DNA of 64,000 nt, taken from contig CP097466.1 in assembly GCA_041874725.1 (NCBI GenBank), forward strand, positions 186,001-250,000. The letters run 5' to 3'. This document shows positions 45,780 through 54,208 of this stretch, in pieces. The translations under genes and the position numbers were made by a program. This stretch comes from Duganella sp. BuS-21 (GTDB lineage: Bacteria; Pseudomonadota; Gammaproteobacteria; Burkholderiales; Burkholderiaceae_D). Below the pieces are notes generated by a model that was given only the letters and a program-made list of their open reading frames with translations, made no database searches and was not told the DNA's origin. How positions within the stretch are numbered: the stretch's first letter is position 1; each line of letters opens with the position of its first letter.

Positions 45780-47222
45780 TCAGGGCCCGGGCGTGCAATC
45801 GAGGCAAGGACAGTCGTGGGCAGGCTCGTTCTGCAGGTGGTGCGCCAGGTCGCGCAGGGCGGTGCGCACGCCTTCCTCCACCACCGGATGGTAGAACGGC
45901 ATGTCCAGCATGGCGTCCACGGTCAGCCCGGCCTGCACTGCCCAGGACAAAAGATGGCCGATGTTTTCGGCGCGCGGGCCGATCATCTCGGCGCCGAGGA
46001 AGCGGCCGGTCGTATACTCGGCGTAGACGCGCAGCATGCCCTTGTTCTGCAACATCACGCGACTACGGCCCTGGTTATGGAACGACACCTTGCCCACGGC
46101 GAAGCGGCCGGCGTGCGTCACGCACAAGTCGCTGTAGCTGGCGCCCATGGTGGCGATCTGCGGTTCGGTGAAGCTGATGCCCAGCGGCGTGCGACGCAGG
46201 CCCGGCTGCACGTCCGGGTAGCGCGCCGCGTTGTGGCCGGCGATGCGGCCATGATCCGCCGCCTCCGGCAGTTGCGGGCGTTCGTCGTTGGCGTCGCCGG
46301 CGATGAAGATGGCGGATGTCCCACATTGCATGGTCTGTTTGTCATAGACAGGGATGCCATGGTGGTCGCGCTGCAGGCCGGTGTTTTCCAGGCCCAGCTG
46401 GTGCACATTCGGGCGGCGGCCGATGGCCGACAGCAGGTAGTCGAAGTGTTCGGTGTGCCGGTCGCCGTTGGTGTCTTCGCTGGTGACGGCCAGGCCCTCG
46501 CCTTGCGGCTCGACTTTCACCAGCTTGGTGTTGAAGCGCACGTCGAGCTCCTCGAGCAGCACGCTACGCGCCACGTCCAGCACCTCGGGATCGCTCAACT
46601 GCGCCACGCTGCCGCCCCGGCCGAAGATGGTTACGCGCACGCCCAGCCGGTGCAGCGCCTGCCCCAGCTCCAGCCCGATCACGCCGGTGCCGGCCACCGC
46701 CACCGATTTTGGCAGGTCGTCCCAGTAAAACACCTCGTCGCTGGTGATCACGCGCGGGCCGGCCGCGCGCCATTCGTCCGGTACGATGGGCGTGGAACCG
46801 GTGGCGATGACGAAGCGCTCCGCCTCCACCAAGGTGTGGTCGTCGATCTGCAATTGGGTCGGGCTGAGAAAGCGCGCATGGCCGTGCAGCTTGTCTGCGG
46901 CCGGATAGCCATCGACGCTTTCAAGCACGAAGCCGACAAAACGGTCGCGTTCGCTGCGCACCCGCGCCATCACGGCCTTGCCGTCGATGCGCACCTCGCC
47001 CGCGTGCACGCCGAAGCCGGAGGCCGCCGTCAGCATATGCGCCGCGTCCGCCGCCGAAATCAACAACTTGCTGGGCATGCAGCCGACCCGCGCGCAGGTG
47101 GTGCCGTACACATTGCTCTCGATAAGCAGGGTTTGCTTGCCGCCGGCCTTGGCGGCGCGATAGCCGGTCATGCCGGCCGTGCCTGCGCCGATGACGGCGA
47201 CTTCGGTTTGAATAGTTTTCAT
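45780..47222 (-). CDS. Dihydrolipoyl dehydrogenase-like flavoprotein disulfide reductase
   Basis: 480 residues from ATG 47222. FAD-binding VAVIGAGTAGMTGYRAAKAGG is at the N-terminus. The redox pair is GTTCARVGCMPSK near residue 40. The NAD-binding site is SVAVAGTGVIGLELGQ, and the C-terminal dimer domain has the His-Glu pair in MPFYHPVVEEGVRTAL. The order is that of class I pyridine nucleotide-disulfide oxidoreductases of the dihydrolipoyl dehydrogenase type. No lipoyl or 2-oxo-acid dehydrogenase gene is adjacent, so the physiological disulfide is unknown. The extreme C-terminus HDCPCLDCTPGP has three extra Cys, an unusual tail. It is divergent from argP. Confidence 0.9.
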   Translation of the reverse strand: MKTIQTEVAVIGAGTAGMTGYRAAKAGGKQTLLIESNVYGTTCARVGCMPSKLLISAADAAHMLTAASGFGVHAGEVRIDGKAVMARVRSERDRFVGFVLESVDGYPAADKLHGHARFLSPTQLQIDDHTLVEAERFVIATGSTPIVPDEWRAAGPRVITSDEVFYWDDLPKSVAVAGTGVIGLELGQALHRLGVRVTIFGRGGSVAQLSDPEVLDVARSVLLEELDVRFNTKLVKVEPQGEGLAVTSEDTNGDRHTEHFDYLLSAIGRRPNVHQLGLENTGLQRDHHGIPVYDKQTMQCGTSAIFIAGDANDERPQLPEAADHGRIAGHNAARYPDVQPGLRRTPLGISFTEPQIATMGASYSDLCVTHAGRFAVGKVSFHNQGRSRVMLQNKGMLRVYAEYTTGRFLGAEMIGPRAENIGHLLSWAVQAGLTVDAMLDMPFYHPVVEEGVRTALRDLAHHLQNEPAHDCPCLDCTPGP

Positions 47223-47287
47223 GGGAAACAAGTCTACTCCGAACTGCGAATCGCGTTTTACTTTGCAACAGAACGGTATTAGTATGG

Positions 47288-47321
47288 CTTATCGTTTCTA
47301 AATTTTATAAGCTTGACTTAT
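47288..47321. promoter_or_regulatory. Inverted repeats in the lpd-like/argP divergent gap
   Basis: CTTAT (47288-47292) and ATAAG (47307-47311) form one inverted repeat; ATAAG with CTTAT (47317-47321) forms a second with a 5-base spacer that overlaps the argP start codon. Such A/T-rich dyads are typical of LysR-type autoregulatory sites. Confidence 0.4.
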
Positions 47322-48207
47322 GGATAATCTGGACTATCGGGCGCTGGCCGTGCTGGATGCCGTGGTCAGCCAGGGCAGCTTCGAAAAGGCGGCCCTGGCG
47401 CTGGGCATCAGCCAATCGGCCGTCTCCCAGCGCATCAAGGCACTGGAGGACGCGGCCGGACGCTTGCTGATCGTGCGTGGGCAACCCGCCGTCCCGACCG
47501 GCCTGGGCCAGCGGCTGGTGTCGCATCACCGTAACGTCAAGCTGATGGAAGCGTCGCTCGATATCGACCTGGGCAACAAGGTCAGCATGCCGGAAATTTC
47601 GTTGGCGGTGGACGCGGCCAGTCTGGCCACCTGGTTCCCGCTGAGCTTGCAGCCGCTGCTGTCGCCGCCGCGCTGCCAGCTGAATGTGCAGCTGGCGACG
47701 CCGGAGCTGGCCCTGCATCTGGTGCGCGAGGGCAGCGTGTTCGGCTGCGTGGCGGCCGGTGCCGCCGAAGCCCAGGCCAACGGTCCGCAGGTGACGCCGC
47801 TGGGCCGCATGCGCTATGTGTGCGTGGCGAGCAAGGCGTTCGCCAATCATTGGTTCGGCGATGGTTTCCTGATCGAGGCGGCGCGGCTGGCGCCGGCCGT
47901 GGTCGGCGACCGTGACATGATGGCAGGCTTTCTGCACCAGGTGCTGGATCTGCGCGGCGCCTATCCGCACCACACGCTGCCGCTGTCGGCGGCCACCAGC
48001 GTATGCGTATTCGGTGCGCTGGCGTATGGGCTGATGCCGCTGGCCCAGGTGTCGGCGGCGCTGGCCGACGAGCGGCTGGTGGACCTGGCGCCCGGCGAGT
48101 TCGTCGACGTGCCGCTCAACTGGCATGCCTGGAACCTGGACACGCCCTTCACCCGCGCGCTGAGCGAACAGATCGTGGCGACCGCGCGCCGCCACCTGCT
48201 GCAGTAG
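47320..48207 (+). CDS. argP: LysR-type regulator ArgP (IciA)
   Basis: 295 residues, normal for LysR proteins. The helix-turn-helix lies at about 18-40 (GSFEKAALALGISQSAVSQRIKALE), preceded by the ArgP-like DNLDYRALAVLDAVV. The effector domain has LPLSAATSVCVFGALAYGLMPL. In E. coli ArgP responds to lysine and arginine and activates the exporter gene argO and others. Here the divergent neighbour is a flavoprotein reductase instead of argO, so its local target is open. ArgP/IciA was also described as binding the E. coli origin, of note because of the DnaA-box cluster 2.1 kb away. Confidence 0.9.
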   Translation: MDNLDYRALAVLDAVVSQGSFEKAALALGISQSAVSQRIKALEDAAGRLLIVRGQPAVPTGLGQRLVSHHRNVKLMEASLDIDLGNKVSMPEISLAVDAASLATWFPLSLQPLLSPPRCQLNVQLATPELALHLVREGSVFGCVAAGAAEAQANGPQVTPLGRMRYVCVASKAFANHWFGDGFLIEAARLAPAVVGDRDMMAGFLHQVLDLRGAYPHHTLPLSAATSVCVFGALAYGLMPLAQVSAALADERLVDLAPGEFVDVPLNWHAWNLDTPFTRALSEQIVATARRHLLQ

Positions 48208-48215
48208 CGCCGCGC

Positions 48216-48286
48216 CGTCATCCTCGCGCACGCGGAGATCCATGGAACGCATGCTCGGCATGGCCCCCGCGTGCGCGAGGGCGACG
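48216..48286. repeat. REP-like palindrome between argP and priA
   Basis: Arms 48216-48235 and 48267-48286 are complementary at 18 of 20 positions. The left arm is followed by GATCCATG as in the hairpin of the MITE at 30185-30320. It lies between convergent stop codons and could end both transcripts. Confidence 0.7.
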
Positions 48287-48287
48287 G

Positions 48288-50303
48288 TCAGATATCGAGC
48301 GGATCGACTTCCAGCGACCATTTCACACGGCTCTTCATTTCCTTGAGTGTAAGCATCCACTCCTTCAGGAAGGCCTGCAGCGCCGGCCTTGAGGGCGACT
48401 CCACCAGCAGTTGTGCGCGGTCGACGTTGTGCACGCGCGTCATGCTCATCGGGATCGGATCGTTAATGGTGATGCCAGGATGCTCCATGCACTCCTTGGC
48501 CATATTCAGGAATTCGATCGCCGTGGCCAGCTCGCGCGCCTCGGCCCGCAGCAGCGCCTGGAACAGATAGGGCGGCAAGGCCGCCTGCTCGCGCTCCTCC
48601 AGCAGCGCCGAGGCGAAGTGATCGTAATCGTGATGCACCACCGCGCCGTACAGCGGATGCTGCGGATAGCGCGTCTGAATCAGCACCTCGCTCGGAATGC
48701 CGGCCCGCCCGGCGCGGCCGGCCACCTGCATCAGCTGCGCGAACAGCCGCTCGCTGGCACGATAATCCTGCGAAAACAGCGCCGTATCCGGATTCATGAT
48801 GCCCACCAGGGTCAGCTTCTTGAAATCGTGCCCCTTGGCGACCATCTGCGTGCCGATCAGGATATCGACCTCGCCCCGGTGTACGCTATCGAACGCCTCC
48901 TGCGCGCTGCCCTTCTTGCGGGTGGAATCGGCGTCGATACGCAGCACCCGCGCCTCCGGGAACAGCGCCTGCAAGCCTTCCTCCACGCGCTGCGTGCCGC
49001 GTCCCAGCGGCTGCAGGTCGACGTTGCCGCAGGTCGGGCAATGGCGCGGAATGCGCAGCTCCAGGCTGCAATGGTGGCAGCGCAGCCGGTGTTCGGGCCG
49101 GTGCAGCACCATGAACGAGGTGCAGCGCGTGCATTCGCTGATCCAGCCGCAGGACTCGCAGCAAATGACGGGCGCATAGCCGCGCCGGTTCAGGAACAAC
49201 AGCGACTGCTCGCCGCGCTCGATACGCAGCTTGATGGCGGCGACCAACTGCGCGGTCAGGCCGTCGGACGGCTTGTCGCGCTCCATGTCGATCAGCTTCA
49301 CGGTCGGCAGTACGGCGTTCTGCACGGCGCGCTCGCGCAGCTCCAGCTTGCGGTAACGGCCCGACTGCGCGTGGTGCCAGCTCTCCAGCGACGGCGTGGC
49401 CGAGCCCAGCACGATCGGAATCCGCAGCTGCCAGGCGCGCCACACGGCCAGGTCGCGCGCGGAATAGCGCAGGCCTTCCTGCTGTTTGTAGGAAGGATCG
49501 TGCTCCTCGTCGATGACGATCAGCTTCAGGTGCGGCAGCGAGGACAGGATGGCCAGCCGCGTGCCCAGCACGATGCGCGCCTGGCCCTGGTGCGCCGCCA
49601 GCCAATGCAGCATGCGCTCGCCTTCGGACAGGCTGCTGTGCAGGGTGGCCAGCATCGCGCCGGGGAAGCGCGCGCGGATATTGCCTTCCAATTGCGGCGT
49701 CAGGTTAATTTCCGGCACCAGGATCAGGATCTGGCCGTCCGGCTCGCGCGCCAGCACCTGGGCGCAGGCTTGCAGATAAACCTCGGTCTTGCCGCTGCCG
49801 GTCACGCCGTACAGCAACGCCGGCGTAAAACCCTGGGCGCCGCCGATGAAATCGGCCGCTTCCTGCTGCTCGGCGTTGAGCACCGGCATGTTGGCCGGCG
49901 TGCAGTCGTGCGCCACCTCCAGCTTGGCCAGCTTCTTGATGGCCCGGTCCAGCGCCACCGTGGTCAGCACGCGCAGGTTCTTGGGCAGGCCCGGCAGCGC
50001 CACTTCGCCGAGCGGACGCTGGTAGTAATCGGCGGCAAAGCCGGCCAGCGCCAGCCATTGCGGCGATAGCGGCGACAGCTGGCCACGCACGGCCAGCGCC
50101 GCTTTCAACTTATCCACCGGCACATCGGTGTGGTCGGCGATGCCGACGATCAGGCCGACCACCTCGCGCCGCGCAAAAGACACCAGCGCCAACTGGCCGA
50201 TGTGCGGCCGTTGATCGTCTTGGCCGTCCCAGCGATAGTCAAAAACTGCGTTCAGCGGCGTATCGATCGCTATTTGCAGGATGCAAGGGCGTGGATTATT
50301 CAT
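48288..50303 (-). CDS. priA: Primosomal protein N' (replication restart helicase)
   Basis: 671 residues from ATG 50303, somewhat shorter than E. coli PriA. The N-terminal DNA 3'-end binding domain is followed by the helicase core: Walker A GVTGSGKTEVYL, DEEH box VIDEEHDPSYKQQEG, GSATPSLES. The zinc-binding insert has eight Cys (CCESCGWISECTRC and, further on, CHHCSL, CPTCGN). The C-terminal motif is QMVAKGHDF and MQVAGRAGRAG. PriA reloads DnaB at collapsed forks. Its upstream region begins with a 31-bp sequence carrying DnaA boxes 33 bases from the start codon. Confidence 0.96.
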   Translation of the reverse strand: MNNPRPCILQIAIDTPLNAVFDYRWDGQDDQRPHIGQLALVSFARREVVGLIVGIADHTDVPVDKLKAALAVRGQLSPLSPQWLALAGFAADYYQRPLGEVALPGLPKNLRVLTTVALDRAIKKLAKLEVAHDCTPANMPVLNAEQQEAADFIGGAQGFTPALLYGVTGSGKTEVYLQACAQVLAREPDGQILILVPEINLTPQLEGNIRARFPGAMLATLHSSLSEGERMLHWLAAHQGQARIVLGTRLAILSSLPHLKLIVIDEEHDPSYKQQEGLRYSARDLAVWRAWQLRIPIVLGSATPSLESWHHAQSGRYRKLELRERAVQNAVLPTVKLIDMERDKPSDGLTAQLVAAIKLRIERGEQSLLFLNRRGYAPVICCESCGWISECTRCTSFMVLHRPEHRLRCHHCSLELRIPRHCPTCGNVDLQPLGRGTQRVEEGLQALFPEARVLRIDADSTRKKGSAQEAFDSVHRGEVDILIGTQMVAKGHDFKKLTLVGIMNPDTALFSQDYRASERLFAQLMQVAGRAGRAGIPSEVLIQTRYPQHPLYGAVVHHDYDHFASALLEEREQAALPPYLFQALLRAEARELATAIEFLNMAKECMEHPGITINDPIPMSMTRVHNVDRAQLLVESPSRPALQAFLKEWMLTLKEMKSRVKWSLEVDPLDI

Positions 50304-50335
50304 GCTGCACCTTGCGAAAATCCCGATGCTGGATG

Positions 50336-50366
50336 TATCCACAGTTTTTGTGGATAACTTTGTGGA
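50336..50366. repeat. 31-bp DnaA-box repeat, copy 1 (near priA)
   Basis: Identical over 31 bases to 50760-50790. It holds two facing DnaA boxes (TATCCACA... and TGTGGATAA). Confidence 0.92.
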
Positions 50367-50759
50367 CAATGGAAACTTAATGCCCGGAAAGAGCTGACGT
50401 CAATGTTGCTATGGTCGGAAACCGGGCAAAAAATCAAAATTTTTTCTCTTTAAAATCAATAACTTGAAAAATGCCTCGTAGGAGAGCCAAAATCGCCGTC
50501 GCTCGCCGCCAGCTGTGCATAAGTGAAGTATTTAGGATGCTATTTTTGCTGAAATCAAGCTATTTTTGGCGCTGAACAAGCATATTGCGCAGCACAAAAA
50601 CACCAAATTTTATACTTACGCTCGGACCAAGCTTTGCGCTTTGATAAGTAGCCTGGCAAGCCTGCTATTTTTGCCTGAAAATCGTGCAACGCAACATAGA
50701 TTTAAAGGAAAACAGCAATATTATGGCTAAGTCACGGTTTACTAAGTCATTTTATTTTT

Positions 50760-50790
50760 TATCCACAGTTTTTGTGGATAACTTTGTGGA
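50760..50790. repeat. 31-bp DnaA-box repeat, copy 2
   Basis: Identical to 50336-50366 and in the same orientation, 424 bases away. With one more base on the left (50759) its first box is a perfect TTATCCACA. Confidence 0.92.
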
Positions 50791-50987
50791 GAATAAAGAA
50801 ATAAACCACGGGAAGCATCGTTTCCAAGTTTACGGCCTGCTAAGAGTTGCACGAAGAACCACATATATTTATGTTTAAAATCAGTTACTTACGCACTTCT
50901 CCGGGGCGGCGCCAGGATCGCTGCCTATTATTTCCGCAGCTAAAAAAATTGTGCATAAGTCGCTATGACTAGTCCGTTTGCACCAAC

Positions 50988-51039
50988 AAAAAACCCCCAT
51001 CCGCACTGCACGCGATCAACGCGCTCAGGCTGATGGGGG
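50988..51039 (-). terminator. Terminator of hemE
   Basis: CCCCCATC (50994-51001) pairs with GATGGGGG (51032-51039) around a GC-rich internal segment. Plus-strand A-run 50988-50993 makes the U-tract for the minus-strand transcript. Confidence 0.8.
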
Positions 51040-51055
51040 CTACGGCGAACGCCGA

Positions 51056-52141
51056 TCAGGAAGCGCGCTGCGCCTTGCTATAGCGGTGTACCGCTGCCAC
51101 CATGGCCGCCACGCTTTCCGGCGGCGTGAACTGCGAAATGCCGTGGCCGAGGTTGAATACGTGGCCGCTGCCGTTGGCATCCGGCTTGCCGAAGGCGTCC
51201 AGCACCTTGTGCACCTCGGCGGTGATCTGCTCCGGGCTGGCGAACAGGATGGCCGGGTCCAGGTTGCCCTGCAGGGCGACCTTGTGGCCCACCAGTTGGC
51301 GCGCCTTGCTCAGGTTGGCGGTCCAGTCCAGGCCCAGCGCATCGGCGCCGATATCGGCGATCTGCTCGATCCAGTGACCACCGCCCTTGGTGAAGACGAT
51401 GGCGGGGATCTTCACGCCGTCCTTTTCACGCTTAAGCAGGGATACCACTTGTTGCATGTATTTCAGCGAGAACTCCTGGTAGGCGCCATCGGCCAGCGCG
51501 CCGCCCCACGAGTCGAAGATCATCACGGCCTGGGCGCCGGCGTCGATCTGGGCGTTCAGGTAGTCGGCCACCGAGGCGGCGTTGATCTCCAGGATGCGGT
51601 GCATCAGGTCCGGGCGGTTGTACAGCATCTTCTTGATGGTGTGGAACTCGCGCGAGCCTTCGCCCTCCACCATATAGCAGGCCAGCGTCCATGGGCTGCC
51701 GGAGAAGCCGATCAGCGGCACGCGGCCGTTGAGCTCGGTGCGGATCTGGGTGACGGCGTTGAACACATAGTCCAGCGAGCCCGGCGGTGGGGCGCTCAGC
51801 GCCAGCACGTCGGCTTCGGTGCGCAGCGGACGCTCGAACTTCGGCCCCTCGCCCTCGACGAAATGCAGGCCCAGGCCCATGGCATGCGGCACGGTCAGAA
51901 TGTCGGAGAACAGGATGGCGGCGTCCAGCGGGAAACGGTCGAGCGGCTGGATCGTGACTTCGGTGGCGTAGTCGGGATTGGTGGCCAGGCCCATGAACGA
52001 CCCGGCCTTGGCGCGGGTGGCGCGATATTCAGGCAAATACCTGCCGGCCTGGCGCATCAGCCACACGGGCGTGTAGTCGGTCGGCTGACGCAGCAGGGCG
52101 CGCAGGAAGGTATCGTTCTTGAGCGGGGCAAATTGTGGCAT
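51056..52141 (-). CDS. hemE: Uroporphyrinogen decarboxylase
   Basis: 361 residues from ATG 52141; the family is 350-370. The N-terminal signature [21 protein letters not shown] contains the catalytic Arg residues, [17 protein letters not shown] holds the active-site Asp, and [16 protein letters not shown] and [12 protein letters not shown] follow. It removes four carboxyl groups from uroporphyrinogen III to give coproporphyrinogen III in heme synthesis (cytoplasm). Longer readings upstream run antisense across the next gene and are rejected. It is divergent from the S9 peptidase gene. Confidence 0.97.
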   Translation of the reverse strand: MPQFAPLKNDTFLRALLRQPTDYTPVWLMRQAGRYLPEYRATRAKAGSFMGLATNPDYATEVTIQPLDRFPLDAAILFSDILTVPHAMGLGLHFVEGEGPKFERPLRTEADVLALSAPPPGSLDYVFNAVTQIRTELNGRVPLIGFSGSPWTLACYMVEGEGSREFHTIKKMLYNRPDLMHRILEINAASVADYLNAQIDAGAQAVMIFDSWGGALADGAYQEFSLKYMQQVVSLLKREKDGVKIPAIVFTKGGGHWIEQIADIGADALGLDWTANLSKARQLVGHKVALQGNLDPAILFASPEQITAEVHKVLDAFGKPDANGSGHVFNLGHGISQFTPPESVAAMVAAVHRYSKAQRAS

Positions 52142-52285
52142 GGAAGACAATCCAGGACATTCAAAGGCGCTATTATCGCATCCCGCGCCGCTTTTCCGCC
52201 GCGGCCCCGGTTTTTGCTGGAAGAATTTGCAGCCTTTCTCTATCATGCGTAGCACCCGCGCATAGACCCCTTTCTGGAGCCGCCC

Positions 52286-54208
52286 ATGACCACCACCCCC
52301 CCCACTATCGCACCGTTCGGCGCCTGGCCGTCGACCATCAGCGCCGCGCGCGTGGCCGCCGGCGCCACGCCCTTGGCGTCGCTGATGCTGGGCGGGGCCG
52401 ATGGCAGCGATATCTTCTGGCTGGCCGGACGGGCGGCGGAGGCGGGCCGGAACACCTTGCTGCGCTACCACGGCGTGACCACCGAAGAATTGACGCCGGC
52501 GCCGTTCAACCTCCGCAGCCGCGTACACGAGTACGGCGGCGGCGCCTACGTGGTCGATAGCGAGACGATCTACTTCTCGCACTTCAAGGACAATTGCATT
52601 TATCGCATGACCGCCGGCGACGATGCGGCGCCCGCCGCCGTCAGCCAGCCCGGCCGCCAGCGCTTTGCCGATTTCGTGGTCGACCGCCCGCGCCAGCGCC
52701 TGATCGCGGTGCGCGAGCTGCATGGCGAGGACGAACACGTACAGCCGGCCAACACCCTGTGTGCCATCGACCTGACCACCGGCACGGAGACGGTGCTGGC
52801 CGAGGGTGCCGACTTTTATTCCTCGCCGCGCCTGTCGCCGGACGGCCGCACGCTGGCCTGGTTGAGCTGGGACCATCCGCGCATGCCGTGGCAGGGCACC
52901 ACGCTCTGGCTTGCCGATTTCAACGACGATGGCGCGCTGTCCACGCCCAAACGCATCGCCGGCGGCGCCGAGGAATCGATCTGCCAGCCGGAATGGTCGC
53001 CGGACGACCTGCTGCACTTCGTCTCCGACCGCAGCGGCTGGTGGAACCTGTACCGCCTGTGCCGCGACCGCCAGCGCACCGAGGGCCTGTGCCCGATGGA
53101 GGCTGAATTCGCCGCGCCGCACTGGACCTTCGGCAACAGCATGTACGGCTTCCGCTCGGCCGGCGAAATCATCTGCACCTATATCGACAAGGGCGTCAGC
53201 CGCCTGGCGCGCCTGCTGCCCGGCAGCGGCAAGCTCGAATGCATCGCCAATCCCTACGAGGAAATCCGCGAACTGCGCGTGGCTCCCGGCTACATTGCCA
53301 TGCTGGCCGGCGGACCGACCATCCCGATGGAGCTGGCGCGCATCGACTTCACCGAGGAGGGCGTGGAAATCCTGGCGCAGTCGATCGACGAGCTGCCGGA
53401 CCAAGCCGACCTGTCGATCCCCGACAGCATCAGCTACGCCAGCGCCAACGGCCGCACCGCGCACGCCTTCTACTACCCGCCGCGCAACGGCGCGGTGCGC
53501 GGCCCGGACGGCGCCAGGCCGCCGGTGATCGTGATCGGCCACGGCGGCCCCACCGGCATGACCGTCAACACCCTGAACCTGAAGACCCAGTTCTGGACCA
53601 GCCGCGGCTTCGGCGTGCTGGACGTGAACTACGGCGGCAGCACCGGCTTCGGCCGCGCCTACCGCGACCTGCTCAAGCAGCAATGGGGCGTGGTCGATGT
53701 CGAGGACTGCGTCTACGGCGCCCGCGCGCTGGTCGAACGCGGCCTGGCCGACGGCGAGCGCCTGATTATCCGGGGCAGCAGCGCCGGCGGCCTCACCACG
53801 CTGTGCGCCCTGACCTTCCACGACGTCTTCAAGGCCGGCGCCAGCTACTACGGCGTGTCCGACCTGAAGGGCCTGGACGACGATTCGCACAAGTTCGAAT
53901 CGCACTACACCGAATACCTGATCGCCCCGCGCGCGCAGGCCGACGCCATCTACCAGGCCCGTTCGCCGATCAAGCACACCGACAAGCTGTCGCGCCCCAT
54001 GATCTTCTTCCAGGGCCTGGACGACAAGGTGGTGCCGCCGCAGCAATCGCAGATGATGGTCGAGGCGCTGAAGAAGCGCGGCATCCCGGTCGAATACGTG
54101 GAGCTGGAGGGCGAAGGCCACGGTTTCCGCAAGGCCGAGAACATCGTCCGCACGCTGGAGGCGGAGCTGGGTTTCTATCAAACCATCTTTAAACTGAATA
54201 ACGCATGA
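52286..54208 (+). CDS. S9 family prolyl oligopeptidase-like peptidase
   Basis: 640 residues without signal peptide, so cytoplasmic. Residues about 1-370 form a WD/propeller-like N-domain ([34 protein letters not shown]). The C-terminal alpha/beta-hydrolase domain has the nucleophile in [10 protein letters not shown] near residue 497, Asp in GLDDKVVPP near 580 and His in EGEGHGF near 611. Family S9C enzymes cleave dipeptides or acyl-aminoacyl residues from peptides. Its stop overlaps the start of the SNF2 gene (ATGA, 54205), so the two proteins are made together. Confidence 0.93.
   Translation: MTTTPPTIAPFGAWPSTISAARVAAGATPLASLMLGGADGSDIFWLAGRAAEAGRNTLLRYHGVTTEELTPAPFNLRSRVHEYGGGAYVVDSETIYFSHFKDNCIYRMTAGDDAAPAAVSQPGRQRFADFVVDRPRQRLIAVRELHGEDEHVQPANTLCAIDLTTGTETVLAEGADFYSSPRLSPDGRTLAWLSWDHPRMPWQGTTLWLADFNDDGALSTPKRIAGGAEESICQPEWSPDDLLHFVSDRSGWWNLYRLCRDRQRTEGLCPMEAEFAAPHWTFGNSMYGFRSAGEIICTYIDKGVSRLARLLPGSGKLECIANPYEEIRELRVAPGYIAMLAGGPTIPMELARIDFTEEGVEILAQSIDELPDQADLSIPDSISYASANGRTAHAFYYPPRNGAVRGPDGARPPVIVIGHGGPTGMTVNTLNLKTQFWTSRGFGVLDVNYGGSTGFGRAYRDLLKQQWGVVDVEDCVYGARALVERGLADGERLIIRGSSAGGLTTLCALTFHDVFKAGASYYGVSDLKGLDDDSHKFESHYTEYLIAPRAQADAIYQARSPIKHTDKLSRPMIFFQGLDDKVVPPQQSQMMVEALKKRGIPVEYVELEGEGHGFRKAENIVRTLEAELGFYQTIFKLNNA

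Larger units (their letters stand above)
50335..50958. promoter_or_regulatory. AT-rich region with a cluster of DnaA boxes (origin-like)
   Basis: The gap between priA and the hemE terminator (50304-50987) has no supported gene and is markedly A/T-rich. Perfect matches to TTATNCACA on either strand: 50349-50357, 50514-50522, 50759-50767, 50773-50781 and 50950-50958. One-mismatch sites: 50335-50343, 50361-50369 and 50785-50793. A/T-rich tracts at 50429-50473 and 50750-50760 could serve as an unwinding element. A small ORF at 50684-50878 crosses the boxes and is not considered a gene. It may be an origin or a DnaA-regulated priA promoter; no dnaA, dnaN or gyrB is in view. Confidence 0.65.

Noticed and set aside
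50684..50878. 64-residue plus-strand frame in the DnaA-box region
   Set aside because: Its coding would run across the DnaA boxes and 31-bp repeat. There is no family match, and composition follows the A/T-rich DNA.
52142..54181. Minus-strand upstream extension of hemE to 1041 residues, and the 912-residue minus frame at 54178-56916
   Set aside because: Antisense to the S9 and SNF2 genes, with His/Arg/Gln-rich composition. The hemE start is fixed at 52141 by its family N-terminus.
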